Below, one piece after another: positions 17,881 to 25,448 of a stretch of 49,040 nt of DNA (position 1 is the first letter of the stretch; every line of letters starts with the position of its first letter). A program made the translations under genes and the position numbers. This DNA is from Eubacteriales bacterium (GTDB lineage: Bacteria; Bacillota; Clostridia; Lachnospirales; Lachnospiraceae). Where the stretch lies: the NCBI GenBank assembly GCA_030524745.1, contig JAUNGC010000029.1:1-49040 (forward strand). The letters run 5' to 3'. The notes beneath the pieces were generated by a model. It was not told the origin of the DNA, did not search any database, and worked only from the letters and a program-made list of their open reading frames with translations.

Positions 17881-18267
17881 ATGGAGAGATCAGGCAGAAT
17901 GGAAAAAAAGGTTGCCCGGCTGCCAGTTGCACTGGCGAAGTGCCTGCTGGCATCTTATTTGCTGACCGGAGCGGCTCTGTTGCTTTTGGCTTTGCTTTTG
18001 TACCGGTTTCAGCTATCGGAGCAGATTGTGAATATCGGTATTATTGTCATTTACGTGATAGCCGCTTTTCTGGCGGGGTTTCTGAGCGGAAAATGCACGC
18101 AGGAACGCAGGTTTTTGTGGGGGCTAATTGCAGGCGGATTGTACTTTGCGGTGCTGGCGCTTCTGACGTTGCTTGCGAATCACGGATTCAAGGATCTCAA
18201 TACGCATTTTTTCACAACCCTGATGATCTGCGCCGGAAGCGGTATGCTGGGCGGCATGGTGAGTTAA
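17881..18267 (+). CDS. small membrane protein, TIGR04086-like
   Basis: A 128-aa protein with four predicted membrane helices: about residues 18-40, 47-67 (with the GFLSGK turn), 75-98 and 108-127. The layout and the GFLSGKCTQERRFLWGLIAGG segment fit the clostridial TIGR04086 family of unknown function, which is commonly found next to the SCIFF peptide genes (recalled family knowledge). I start it at ATG 17881, 5 nt after AGGAG (17871-17875); an upstream GTG at 17875 overlaps that site. It lies about 115 nt before scfA. The molecular role is unknown. Confidence 0.8.
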   Translation: MERSGRMEKKVARLPVALAKCLLASYLLTGAALLLLALLLYRFQLSEQIVNIGIIVIYVIAAFLAGFLSGKCTQERRFLWGLIAGGLYFAVLALLTLLANHGFKDLNTHFFTTLMICAGSGMLGGMVS

Positions 18268-18338
18268 GACGGCGCAAAACCGCCCCGATTTAATTTCATA
18301 GATTTTTTGAAAAAATACTTTTCCTGTATTCTTTTTTA

Positions 18339-18347
18339 TGGTATACT
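18339..18347 (+). promoter_or_regulatory. extended -10 promoter of scfA
   Basis: TGG-TATACT at 18339-18347 forms an extended -10 element (TGnTATAAT type) with a poor -35 region. It is 35 nt before scfA, which has AGGAGG at 18368-18373 and its ATG 9 nt later. Confidence 0.5.
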
Positions 18348-18382
18348 TATCAGAGTTTTAAAACAATAGGAGGTAATGCGAG

Positions 18383-18526
18383 ATGAAGCACATCAAGACA
18401 TTAACGACAAGAAACCTGAAAGAGTCCATGAAGAAGGGCGGTTGCGGAGAGTGTCAGACGTCTTGCCAGTCTGCATGCAAGACATCCTGTACAGTAGGCA
18501 ACCAGAGCTGCGAGAAAGTAAAATAA
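18383..18526 (+). CDS. scfA: SCIFF ranthipeptide precursor (six-cysteine peptide)
   Basis: A 47-aa peptide, MKHIKTLTTRNLKESMKKGG followed by a Cys-rich core. The six cysteines are C21, C24, C28, C32, C36 and C43, the defining 'six cysteines in forty-five' pattern. T34 and T37 lie among them. In the characterised SCIFF peptide CteA the maturase joins Cys32 to Thr37 by a thioether, and both positions are conserved here at the same numbers. The gene is too short for ordinary gene calling but has a perfect AGGAGG site and sits right before its radical SAM maturase. The mature product is a ranthipeptide RiPP; family work points to a signalling or regulatory role in clostridia. Confidence 0.95.
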   Translation: MKHIKTLTTRNLKESMKKGGCGECQTSCQSACKTSCTVGNQSCEKVK

Positions 18527-18542
18527 GCAGAAAAGGCGGTTT

Positions 18543-18571
18543 ATAAGCAGCGATGAAACATCGCTGCTTAT
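18543..18571 (+). terminator. hairpin between scfA and scfB (partial terminator or processing site)
   Basis: A perfect 13-bp stem, ATAAGCAGCGATG (18543-18555) with CATCGCTGCTTAT (18559-18571), and an AAA loop. Only a short TTGTG follows rather than a real T-run, so read-through into scfB is expected. Such a hairpin would give more precursor than maturase mRNA. Confidence 0.65.
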
Positions 18572-18615
18572 TTGTGCGAATTCATATAAGTGTGGACATT
18601 GAGAGGACATGATTT

Positions 18616-20007
18616 GTGATACACCAGTATAAGAATAACGGCTACAATATCGTGATGGATGTCAACAGTGGCTCTGTTCATGTTGTGGACGATATCGTAT
18701 ATGATGTGATTCCTCTGGCGGAGCAGCTTGTCAGGGAAGGCGTGGAAGACGCGGATACGATTACTGCGGCGCTGGAAGCCTGTCAGCAGTTGAACTGGCC
18801 CCATGAGGAAATAAGAGAGGCCGTCGGAGAAGTGCTGGAACTGAAACGGGACGGCGCTCTTTTTACGGAAGACATTTATGAAAATTACATCGGCAATTTC
18901 AAAAACCGGCAGACAGTAGTCAAAGCGCTGTGCCTGCATATCGCCCATGACTGCAATCTGGCCTGTCAGTATTGTTTCGCAGAAGAAGGCGAATATCACG
19001 GACGGCGGGCGCTGATGAGTTTTGAAGTGGGAAAAAAGGCGCTGGACTTTCTGGTGGCGAATTCCGGCAACCGCATCAATCTGGAAGTGGATTTCTTCGG
19101 CGGCGAGCCGCTGATGAACTGGCAGGTGGTCAAGGACCTGGTCGCTTACGGCAGGAGCCTGGAAGAGCCTTATCATAAGAAATTCCGCTTTACCCTGACG
19201 ACAAACGGCGTGCTTTTAAACGACGAGGTGCTGGAATTTGCGAATAAAGAGATGAGCAATGTGGTGTTGAGCATCGACGGACGCAGAGAAGTGCACGATA
19301 GAATGAGGCCGTTTCGGAACGGGCAGGGCAGCTATGATCTGATCGTGCCGAAGTTTCAGAAGGTGGCTGAAAGCCGGGGCCAGACAAACTATTATGTGCG
19401 CGGTACGTTTACCCGCAATAATCTGGATTTTGCAGAAGATGTGAAGCATCTGGCCGATCTGGGATTTGAGCAGATTTCCGTGGAGCCTGTGGTGGCGGAT
19501 CCGAAGGAGCCCTATGCGCTGCAGGAAGAGGATATTCCGAAGCTTCTGGAAGAATACGATAAGCTGGCGGCAGAACTTTTAAAACGCCGTAAAGAGGGAA
19601 GAGGCGTGAATTTTTTCCACTTCATGATCGACTTAAGCGGCGGCCCCTGCGTGGCAAAGCGCTTGTCCGGCTGTGGGTCCGGTACGGAGTATCTGGCGGT
19701 GACGCCCTGGGGAGATTTCTATCCCTGCCATCAGTTCGTGGGCAATGAGAAATTTTTGCTGGGCAATGTGGACGGCGGCATCGTGCGCAAAGATCTGGTG
19801 GACGAGTTTAAATGCTGTAACGTATATGCAAAAGAAAAGTGCAGGAACTGTTTCGCGAAGTTTTATTGCAGCGGCGGATGCGCAGCCAATTCCTACAACT
19901 GTCACGGCAACATCAACGACGCTTACGATCTGGGATGCGAATTGCAGAGAAAGCGTGTGGAATGTGCGATTATGATAAAAGCGGCGTTAGCCGATGAAGA
20001 AGAATAA
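18616..20007 (+). CDS. scfB: SCIFF radical SAM maturase (thioether-forming, SPASM-type)
   Basis: A 463-aa radical SAM peptide maturase. An N-terminal peptide-recognition (RRE-like) region covers about residues 1-95. The radical SAM cysteines are C113, C117 and C120 in CNLACQYCF, followed by FFGGEPLMNW. The C-terminal SPASM region carries about ten cysteines (CGSGTEYLAVTPWGDFYPCH, CCNVYAKEKCRNCF, YCSGGCAANSYNC) for two extra 4Fe-4S clusters. It makes Cys-to-Thr thioether links in ScfA. The start is GTG 18616, 8 nt after AGAGGA. secDF follows after 14 nt, so maturation and export genes are probably co-transcribed. Confidence 0.94.
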   Translation: MIHQYKNNGYNIVMDVNSGSVHVVDDIVYDVIPLAEQLVREGVEDADTITAALEACQQLNWPHEEIREAVGEVLELKRDGALFTEDIYENYIGNFKNRQTVVKALCLHIAHDCNLACQYCFAEEGEYHGRRALMSFEVGKKALDFLVANSGNRINLEVDFFGGEPLMNWQVVKDLVAYGRSLEEPYHKKFRFTLTTNGVLLNDEVLEFANKEMSNVVLSIDGRREVHDRMRPFRNGQGSYDLIVPKFQKVAESRGQTNYYVRGTFTRNNLDFAEDVKHLADLGFEQISVEPVVADPKEPYALQEEDIPKLLEEYDKLAAELLKRRKEGRGVNFFHFMIDLSGGPCVAKRLSGCGSGTEYLAVTPWGDFYPCHQFVGNEKFLLGNVDGGIVRKDLVDEFKCCNVYAKEKCRNCFAKFYCSGGCAANSYNCHGNINDAYDLGCELQRKRVECAIMIKAALADEEE

Positions 20008-20021
20008 GGAGAACAACAAAG

Positions 20022-22175
20022 ATGAGCAAGAAAAGAGGGATTATTACCCTGATCGTTGCGGTTGTGGCGCTCGCCGCATTCACGTATGTATGCGTGTTTG
20101 GCCTGGACAGCGGAAAGACCGGTTCCGCCGCCAACATCAAGCAGGGACTTGATCTGGCAGGCGGCGTCAGCATCACCTATGAAGTGGTGGGAGACGAGGA
20201 ACCCAGTTCGGAAGACATGAACGATACGATCTTTAAGCTGCAGCAGCGTGTGGAAAATTATTCCACGGAGGCGCAGGTTTATCAGGAAGGCAGCGACCGT
20301 ATCAACATTGAGATTCCCGGCGTTTCCGATGCCAACGCCATTTTGGAAGAACTTGGAAAGCCCGGTTCCCTTTCCTTTTACAATTCCAGCTTTGAAGAAG
20401 TGCTGACAGGTACCGATGTGGCGGATGCACAGGCGGGCTACCAGCAGGACAACATGGGAAATCAGGCCCCGGTCGTTTCTCTGACGCTTACGGAAGAAGG
20501 CGCTGAAAAGTTTGCGGAAGCGACAAAAGCGGCTTATCCCACGAATGATGTCATTTACATCATATATGACGATTCCATTGTCAGCATGCCTTCCGTACAG
20601 GCTGAGATTACGGACGGACATGCGGTGATCAACGGAATGTCCTCTTATGAGGAGGCCGAAACACTGGCTTCCACGATCCGTATCGGCGGCCTGAAACTGG
20701 AACTTCAGGAACTGCGTTCCAATGTGGTGGGCGCACAGCTTGGCTCTGCGGCGGTGAAGACGAGCCTGATTGCAGGCGCGATCGGTCTTGTGATCGTCAT
20801 TGTTTTCATGATCGCAGTATATTGGATTCCGGGTGTTGCCAGCGCTCTTGCGCTGTGTCTGTACACCGCAATAATGGTGCTGCTGCTCAACGGCTTTGAT
20901 CTCACACTGACGCTGCCGGGTATTGCGGGTATTATCCTTTCAATCGGTATGGCGGTTGACGCCAACGTCATCATTTTCGCCCGCATCCGTGAGGAAATCG
21001 CAACCGGTAAAACGGTTAAATCCTCCATCAATATCGGCTTTAAGAAAGCGTTGTCCGCAATCATCGACGGCAACGTAACGACGCTGATTGCGGCGGCTGT
21101 TCTGGCGATTATGGGAACCGGTACGATTAAAGGATTTGCGCAGACGCTGGCTTTGGGTATTGTCGTTTCCATGTTTACGGCGCTTGTTGTGACAAAGCAG
21201 ATTCTGAACGCGTTTTATGCGATCGGCTTCCAGAACGAGAAGTTTTATGGCCGCACAAAAGAGAAAAAACCCATCGATTTCCTGTCCAAAAAAGCGGTGT
21301 TCTTTGTTATTTCCGCAGCCGTTATCATTGCAGGCTTCGTCTTTATGGGCGTGAATAAGTCTCAGACAGGCAATGTTTTAAATTACAGCCTGGAATTTTT
21401 GGGCGGAACATCCACCAATGTGACCTTCAATGAGGATTTGAGCATTGAGGAACTGGATGAGACCGTGGTTCCCGTGATCGAGGAGATCAGCGGCGATCCC
21501 AATGTCCAGACACAGAAGGTGCAGGGCACAAATGAAGTTATTTTTAAGACAAAGTCCCTTACGGTAGAGCAGAGACAGGAACTCAATACCGCTTTGGCGG
21601 AACAGTTTGGCGTGGATGAAGAGACGATCATGGCGGAGACGATCAGTTCCACCGTCAGTTCGGAAATGAGATCAGGCGCGATTCTGGCAGTGCTGGTGGC
21701 GGTTATCTGTATGCTGATCTATGTGTGGTTCCGGTTTAAGGATGTGCGTTTCGGCGCCAGCAGCGTACTCGCGCTGGTGCATGACGTGCTCGTTGTGTTG
21801 GCCTTTTATGCGATTGTGAAGGTTTCCGTGGGCAATACCTTTATCGCCTGCATGCTGACCATCGTGGGTTATTCCATCAATGCGACGATCGTTATTTTTG
21901 ACCGCGTCCGCGAGAACATGCAGCTGGAAGGCAGCAAGGCTGATCTGAAGAATCTGGTAAATAAGAGTATTTCCCAGACGCTGACCAGAAGTATTTTCAC
22001 CTCTCTGACCACTTTCATCATGGTGGCGGTGCTCTATGTGCTGGGCGTATCCAGCATTAAGGAATTTGCGCTTCCGCTGATGGCGGGCATTGCCTGCGGC
22101 GCGTACTCATCCGTTTGCCTGGCAGGCGCGATGTGGTATCTGATGAAAACGAAGATCGTGAAAAGTGATAAATAA
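20022..22175 (+). CDS. secDF: fused protein translocase subunit SecDF
   Basis: A 717-aa fusion of SecD and SecF that uses the proton gradient to pull proteins through SecYEG. The SecD half starts with one membrane segment at about residues 6-27 and a large outside domain (QGLDLAGGVSITYEV). Its helix bundle carries the SIGMAVDANVIIFARIREEI signature near residue 310. The SecF half begins near residue 425 with VFFVISAAVIIAGFVFMG and contains FLGGTSTNVTF and GYSINATIVIFDRVRENM. Fused SecDF is usual in Bacillus and many clostridia. It lies in the conserved scfA-scfB-secDF-recJ order, which suggests but does not prove a role in SCIFF export. Confidence 0.95.
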   Translation: MSKKRGIITLIVAVVALAAFTYVCVFGLDSGKTGSAANIKQGLDLAGGVSITYEVVGDEEPSSEDMNDTIFKLQQRVENYSTEAQVYQEGSDRINIEIPGVSDANAILEELGKPGSLSFYNSSFEEVLTGTDVADAQAGYQQDNMGNQAPVVSLTLTEEGAEKFAEATKAAYPTNDVIYIIYDDSIVSMPSVQAEITDGHAVINGMSSYEEAETLASTIRIGGLKLELQELRSNVVGAQLGSAAVKTSLIAGAIGLVIVIVFMIAVYWIPGVASALALCLYTAIMVLLLNGFDLTLTLPGIAGIILSIGMAVDANVIIFARIREEIATGKTVKSSINIGFKKALSAIIDGNVTTLIAAAVLAIMGTGTIKGFAQTLALGIVVSMFTALVVTKQILNAFYAIGFQNEKFYGRTKEKKPIDFLSKKAVFFVISAAVIIAGFVFMGVNKSQTGNVLNYSLEFLGGTSTNVTFNEDLSIEELDETVVPVIEEISGDPNVQTQKVQGTNEVIFKTKSLTVEQRQELNTALAEQFGVDEETIMAETISSTVSSEMRSGAILAVLVAVICMLIYVWFRFKDVRFGASSVLALVHDVLVVLAFYAIVKVSVGNTFIACMLTIVGYSINATIVIFDRVRENMQLEGSKADLKNLVNKSISQTLTRSIFTSLTTFIMVAVLYVLGVSSIKEFALPLMAGIACGAYSSVCLAGAMWYLMKTKIVKSDK

Positions 22176-22200
22176 AAATCGTTTCGTTTAAAAGGAACGG

Positions 22201-22240
22201 GCCGGGATACCGCATTGGTGCGGCCCCGGCTTTTCTTTTT
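22201..22240 (+). terminator. intrinsic terminator after secDF
   Basis: GCCGGG (22201-22206) pairs with CCCGGC (22225-22230), with an inner CCGCA/TGCGG stem. The U-rich tail TTTTCTTTTT follows at 22231-22240. Confidence 0.85.
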
Positions 22241-22329
22241 AGTCAGGAAATTAAGCTTCCTGTCTGAAAAGAAAGGCCGGAGATGCGCAGGCGTTTGACG
22301 GAAAGGGAAGTGAAAGAGGACGGCAGAAG

Positions 22330-24192
22330 ATGGCAAAGTGGTTTGTGGCGGCGAAAAAGGCAGATTTTAATCAGATAGCGGAGCAATTCGGCATCAGTCC
22401 GGTGCTGGCGCGGATTATCCGCAACAGGGATGTGATCGGGGAAGAGCAGATTCGGAAATACTTAAGCGGTACGTTGGATGAATTATATGATCCGCATCTG
22501 TTAAAAGGGATGGATCAGGCGATTCCTTTATTGCAGCAGAAGATAAAGGAGAAGAAGCGGATCCGGGTGATCGGCGATTATGATGTGGATGGGATATGTT
22601 CCGCCTTCATTTTAAAAAAGGGACTCAAAACCTGCGGCGCTATGGCAGACACGGCGATTCCCCACCGGATGAAGGACGGCTACGGGCTGAATGAACATCT
22701 GGTGGAAGAAGCGTGGCAGGACGGGATCGATACGATCATAACCTGCGACAACGGAATTGCGGCTGCCGCGCAGGTTGCGCTGGCAAAGGAACACGGAATG
22801 ACGGTGATCGTGACGGATCATCATGAGATTCCCTATGAAGAGCGGGCAGATGAAAACGGCGGACCGTCCGTCCGGCGATACATTTTGCCGCCGGCGGATG
22901 TGGTGATCGATCCGAAACAGGAAGGGTGCTCTTATCCCTGGCGGGAGATCTGCGGGGCCGTCGTTGCGTTTAAAGTGATACAGCAGCTTTTTGAGGCGTT
23001 CGGTCTGCCCGGCCTGCAGAATGTGGGCATAAAAGCGGGTGCGCAGGAGTGCCCAAAACAGCCGGTACAGGCGTCAAAAGCGACGGGCGTGCTGGAAGAA
23101 CTTCTGGAATTTGCGGCGTTTGCGACGGTATGCGACGTGATGCCCCTGCAGGATGAAAACCGGATTCTTGTCAGACACGGGCTGGAACGGATGCAGAACA
23201 GCAAAAATGCAGGATTAAAGGCGTTGATGGAGGTGAACGGGATTCTGCCCGACGGGAAAGGAAAGAAGCTGGGCGCTTTTCATCTCGGATTTGTGCTGGG
23301 GCCCTGCCTGAACGCTTCCGGCAGGCTGGATACCGCATCCAGGGCGCTGGAACTTCTGGAATCAGAGTCCAGGGAAGAAGCTGTTCCAAAGGCGGCTTTT
23401 TTAAAGCAGTTAAACGACAGCCGCAAGGAAATGACGGAGAATTTCGTAAAAGAGGCCGTGGAATTGATTGAAAACAGTCCGATCAGAGACGACCGGGTGC
23501 TGGTGATCTTTCTGCCCGATTGTCATGAGAGTATCGCGGGAATTATCGCGGGGCGGATCAGGGAACGGTATTACAAACCGGTTTTTGTGCTCACCAGAGC
23601 GGAAGAGGGACTCAAAGGAAGCGCCCGCTCCATTGAGGGGTATCACATTTTTGAGGAAATGACGAAATGCAGGCGCTTTTTTACCAAATACGGCGGACAT
23701 AAGATGGCCGCGGGATTGTCCATGCGGGAGGAAGATCTGGAAGCTTTCCGAAGAGAGATCAATGCGCTGTGCACGCTGACGCCGGATGACATGCAGGAAA
23801 AGATCCACATCGATGTGCCGATGCCGGTGTCCTATGTGAGTTTTTCGCTGGTGGAAGAGTTAGAAAGGCTGGAACCTTTCGGGACCGGAAATCCCAAGCC
23901 CGTATTCGCACAAAAGGATCTTTTATTCCTTTCTGCCAGAGTGCTGGGAAAAACGGGAAACGCAATCCGGTTTACGGTGATGGATGATCTGGACAAACGG
24001 TGGGAAATGATGTATTTTGGCAGTAGAGAGAATTTTGAGACTTACGTGTCGGGAAAATGCGGCAGAAAGAAGCTGGAAGAATTGTATGAAGGACGCAGCA
24101 CGGGGTTTTTGCTGAACGTCGTGTATTATCCGGGCATCAATACTTATCAGGGAAATTCCAGGCTGCAGCTTGTGATGCAGCATTATATGTAA
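22330..24192 (+). CDS. recJ: single-stranded-DNA-specific exonuclease RecJ
   Basis: A 5'-3' exonuclease on single-stranded DNA used in recombination and repair. The 620-aa product has the DHH-superfamily motifs IGDYDVDGICSAFIL (about residues 80-94) and VTDHHEIPYEE (about 162-172). It also has ECPK...CDVMPLQDENR near 260, the GPCLNASGRLDTASRA segment, and the DHHA1 motif GGHKMAAGLSM near 460. A C-terminal OB-fold region follows. The length fits clostridial RecJ. AGAGGA precedes the start. It comes after the secDF terminator, with the PfkB-family kinase 70 nt downstream. Confidence 0.94.
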   Translation: MAKWFVAAKKADFNQIAEQFGISPVLARIIRNRDVIGEEQIRKYLSGTLDELYDPHLLKGMDQAIPLLQQKIKEKKRIRVIGDYDVDGICSAFILKKGLKTCGAMADTAIPHRMKDGYGLNEHLVEEAWQDGIDTIITCDNGIAAAAQVALAKEHGMTVIVTDHHEIPYEERADENGGPSVRRYILPPADVVIDPKQEGCSYPWREICGAVVAFKVIQQLFEAFGLPGLQNVGIKAGAQECPKQPVQASKATGVLEELLEFAAFATVCDVMPLQDENRILVRHGLERMQNSKNAGLKALMEVNGILPDGKGKKLGAFHLGFVLGPCLNASGRLDTASRALELLESESREEAVPKAAFLKQLNDSRKEMTENFVKEAVELIENSPIRDDRVLVIFLPDCHESIAGIIAGRIRERYYKPVFVLTRAEEGLKGSARSIEGYHIFEEMTKCRRFFTKYGGHKMAAGLSMREEDLEAFRREINALCTLTPDDMQEKIHIDVPMPVSYVSFSLVEELERLEPFGTGNPKPVFAQKDLLFLSARVLGKTGNAIRFTVMDDLDKRWEMMYFGSRENFETYVSGKCGRKKLEELYEGRSTGFLLNVVYYPGINTYQGNSRLQLVMQHYM

Positions 24193-24262
24193 AGCTTAAG
24201 AACAGGCTGACCTGCAGCGTCGCCGCCGGACAGTCTTTGTTCCCGGGAAGGAGAAGGGTGAA

Positions 24263-25189
24263 ATGATACTGACAGTGACTTTAAATCCTGCGATCGATAA
24301 AACTTATAGCACGCAGGAACTGATTGCCGGACATGTGAACCGGATGAAGAGCATGAAAAATATCCCCGGCGGGAAGGGGATCAATGTGAGCAAAATTCTG
24401 TGCCAATATGCCTGTCCGGTCTGCGCTACGGGCTTTCTGGGCGGTTACACAGGTCAATGGATCGAAGAGAAGATTAAAGAGATGGGAATTGTCTGCGATT
24501 TTGTCAAAACGCAGCAGGATACCCGATGCAGCATGAACATTGTGGGGAGCGACGGATTTGTGACGGAAATTCTGGAGCCGGGTCCTGAGATTATGCCGGA
24601 AGAGCGGCTCACCTTTCTGGGAAAATACCGGGAGTTGGTACAGAAATGCGAACTGGTTGTGATGTCGGGAAGCGCGGCGCCGGGGCTTCCGGAAGAAATC
24701 TATGCGGAACTGATCGATATTGCGGCTGCCTATGAAAAACGGGTGATTCTGGATACCAGTCTGAATTTGCTGGCAAAAGGAATCGGGGCAGGCCCCTGGC
24801 TGGTGAAGCCCAATCGCAGGGAACTGGAATATCTGGCGGGGCATCGCTGCAGCGGTCAGCATGAAATTCTGATGGCGGCGCAGACGCTTCTGGATCAGAA
24901 TGTGACCTATGTGGCGGTTTCTGTCGGGGAGAAGGGAATGTACCTGCTTTCCCATGACAGAAAGCTGTTTGCGAGAGCGCCCAGAGTCAAGACTGTGAAT
25001 ACGGTGGGCTGCGGGGACAGCGCATGCGCGGCGTTTGCGATGTCCGCATTAAAGGGAGAAAACATGGAAGAAATGCTTCGCAGGGCGGTGGCGTTGTCCG
25101 CCGCGAACGCAACGACGATGGAGAGCGGCAATATTCCTCAGGAACTGGCAAAAGAACTGGAAGATTCTGTCAGCGTGGAAAATCTTTAG
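24263..25189 (+). CDS. PfkB-family sugar-phosphate kinase (1-phosphofructokinase-like)
   Basis: A 308-aa ribokinase-fold kinase. The N-terminus MILTVTLNPAIDKTY and GGKGINVSKIL (about residues 37-47) are typical of the FruK/LacC group. VNTVGCGDSACAAF near residue 250 holds the catalytic Asp, with GCGD in place of the more common GAGD, as often seen in this subgroup. The likely reaction is ATP-dependent phosphorylation of fructose-1-phosphate or tagatose-6-phosphate. No phosphotransferase or aldolase gene is nearby, so the exact substrate cannot be fixed. AAGGAG lies 10 nt before the start. The next feature is a possible small RNA. Confidence 0.87.
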   Translation: MILTVTLNPAIDKTYSTQELIAGHVNRMKSMKNIPGGKGINVSKILCQYACPVCATGFLGGYTGQWIEEKIKEMGIVCDFVKTQQDTRCSMNIVGSDGFVTEILEPGPEIMPEERLTFLGKYRELVQKCELVVMSGSAAPGLPEEIYAELIDIAAAYEKRVILDTSLNLLAKGIGAGPWLVKPNRRELEYLAGHRCSGQHEILMAAQTLLDQNVTYVAVSVGEKGMYLLSHDRKLFARAPRVKTVNTVGCGDSACAAFAMSALKGENMEEMLRRAVALSAANATTMESGNIPQELAKELEDSVSVENL

Positions 25190-25265
25190 AGTTAGTTTAG
25201 AAGTTTTAGAAGTTTTTTATAGATTGGACATATTTTGCACACATTTTTTCGGTATTATAAATACA

Positions 25266-25341
25266 GATAGTTGAACAACTCACTATCTCCCCCCTCATAA
25301 GAAAAGTGAAAAGCCCCGCAGCGATGCGGGGCTTTTCACTT
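25266..25341 (+). ncRNA. candidate C-rich small RNA
   Basis: Between the kinase gene and 25449 there is no protein gene. A possible -10 (TATAAA, 25256-25261, with a weak TTTTGC at 25233-25238, 17 nt spacing) is followed by a short hairpin (AGATAGT with ACTATCT around GTTG/CAAC). Next come an unpaired CTCCCCCCTC at about 25287-25296 and a strong terminator hairpin. A C-rich single-stranded stretch complementary to Shine-Dalgarno sequences is typical of several Firmicute regulatory RNAs. It could instead be the tail of the kinase mRNA. The name and the start point are inference. Confidence 0.4.
25304..25341. terminator. strong intrinsic terminator
   Basis: A perfect 17-bp stem, AAGTGAAAAGCCCCGCA (25304-25320) and its complement (25325-25341), around a GCGA loop. 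The GC core is flanked by A-rich and T-rich parts, so it could end transcripts on both strands. Confidence 0.9.
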
Positions 25342-25448
25342 GTAATGCCCTGTGGTTTGGTATAAGATGAACATAATGAATTCGGGAAAAGTCGCTAATC
25401 ATACGGCTTTCGGACGGAGATTACGGATAAAGACAGGAGCAGGACGGG

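Noticed and set aside
17602-17953. Short open frames on both strands with similar peptide pieces (AKARGFA)
   Set aside because: The similarity comes only from the inverted repeat; none has a ribosome site, and the frames cross the palindrome.
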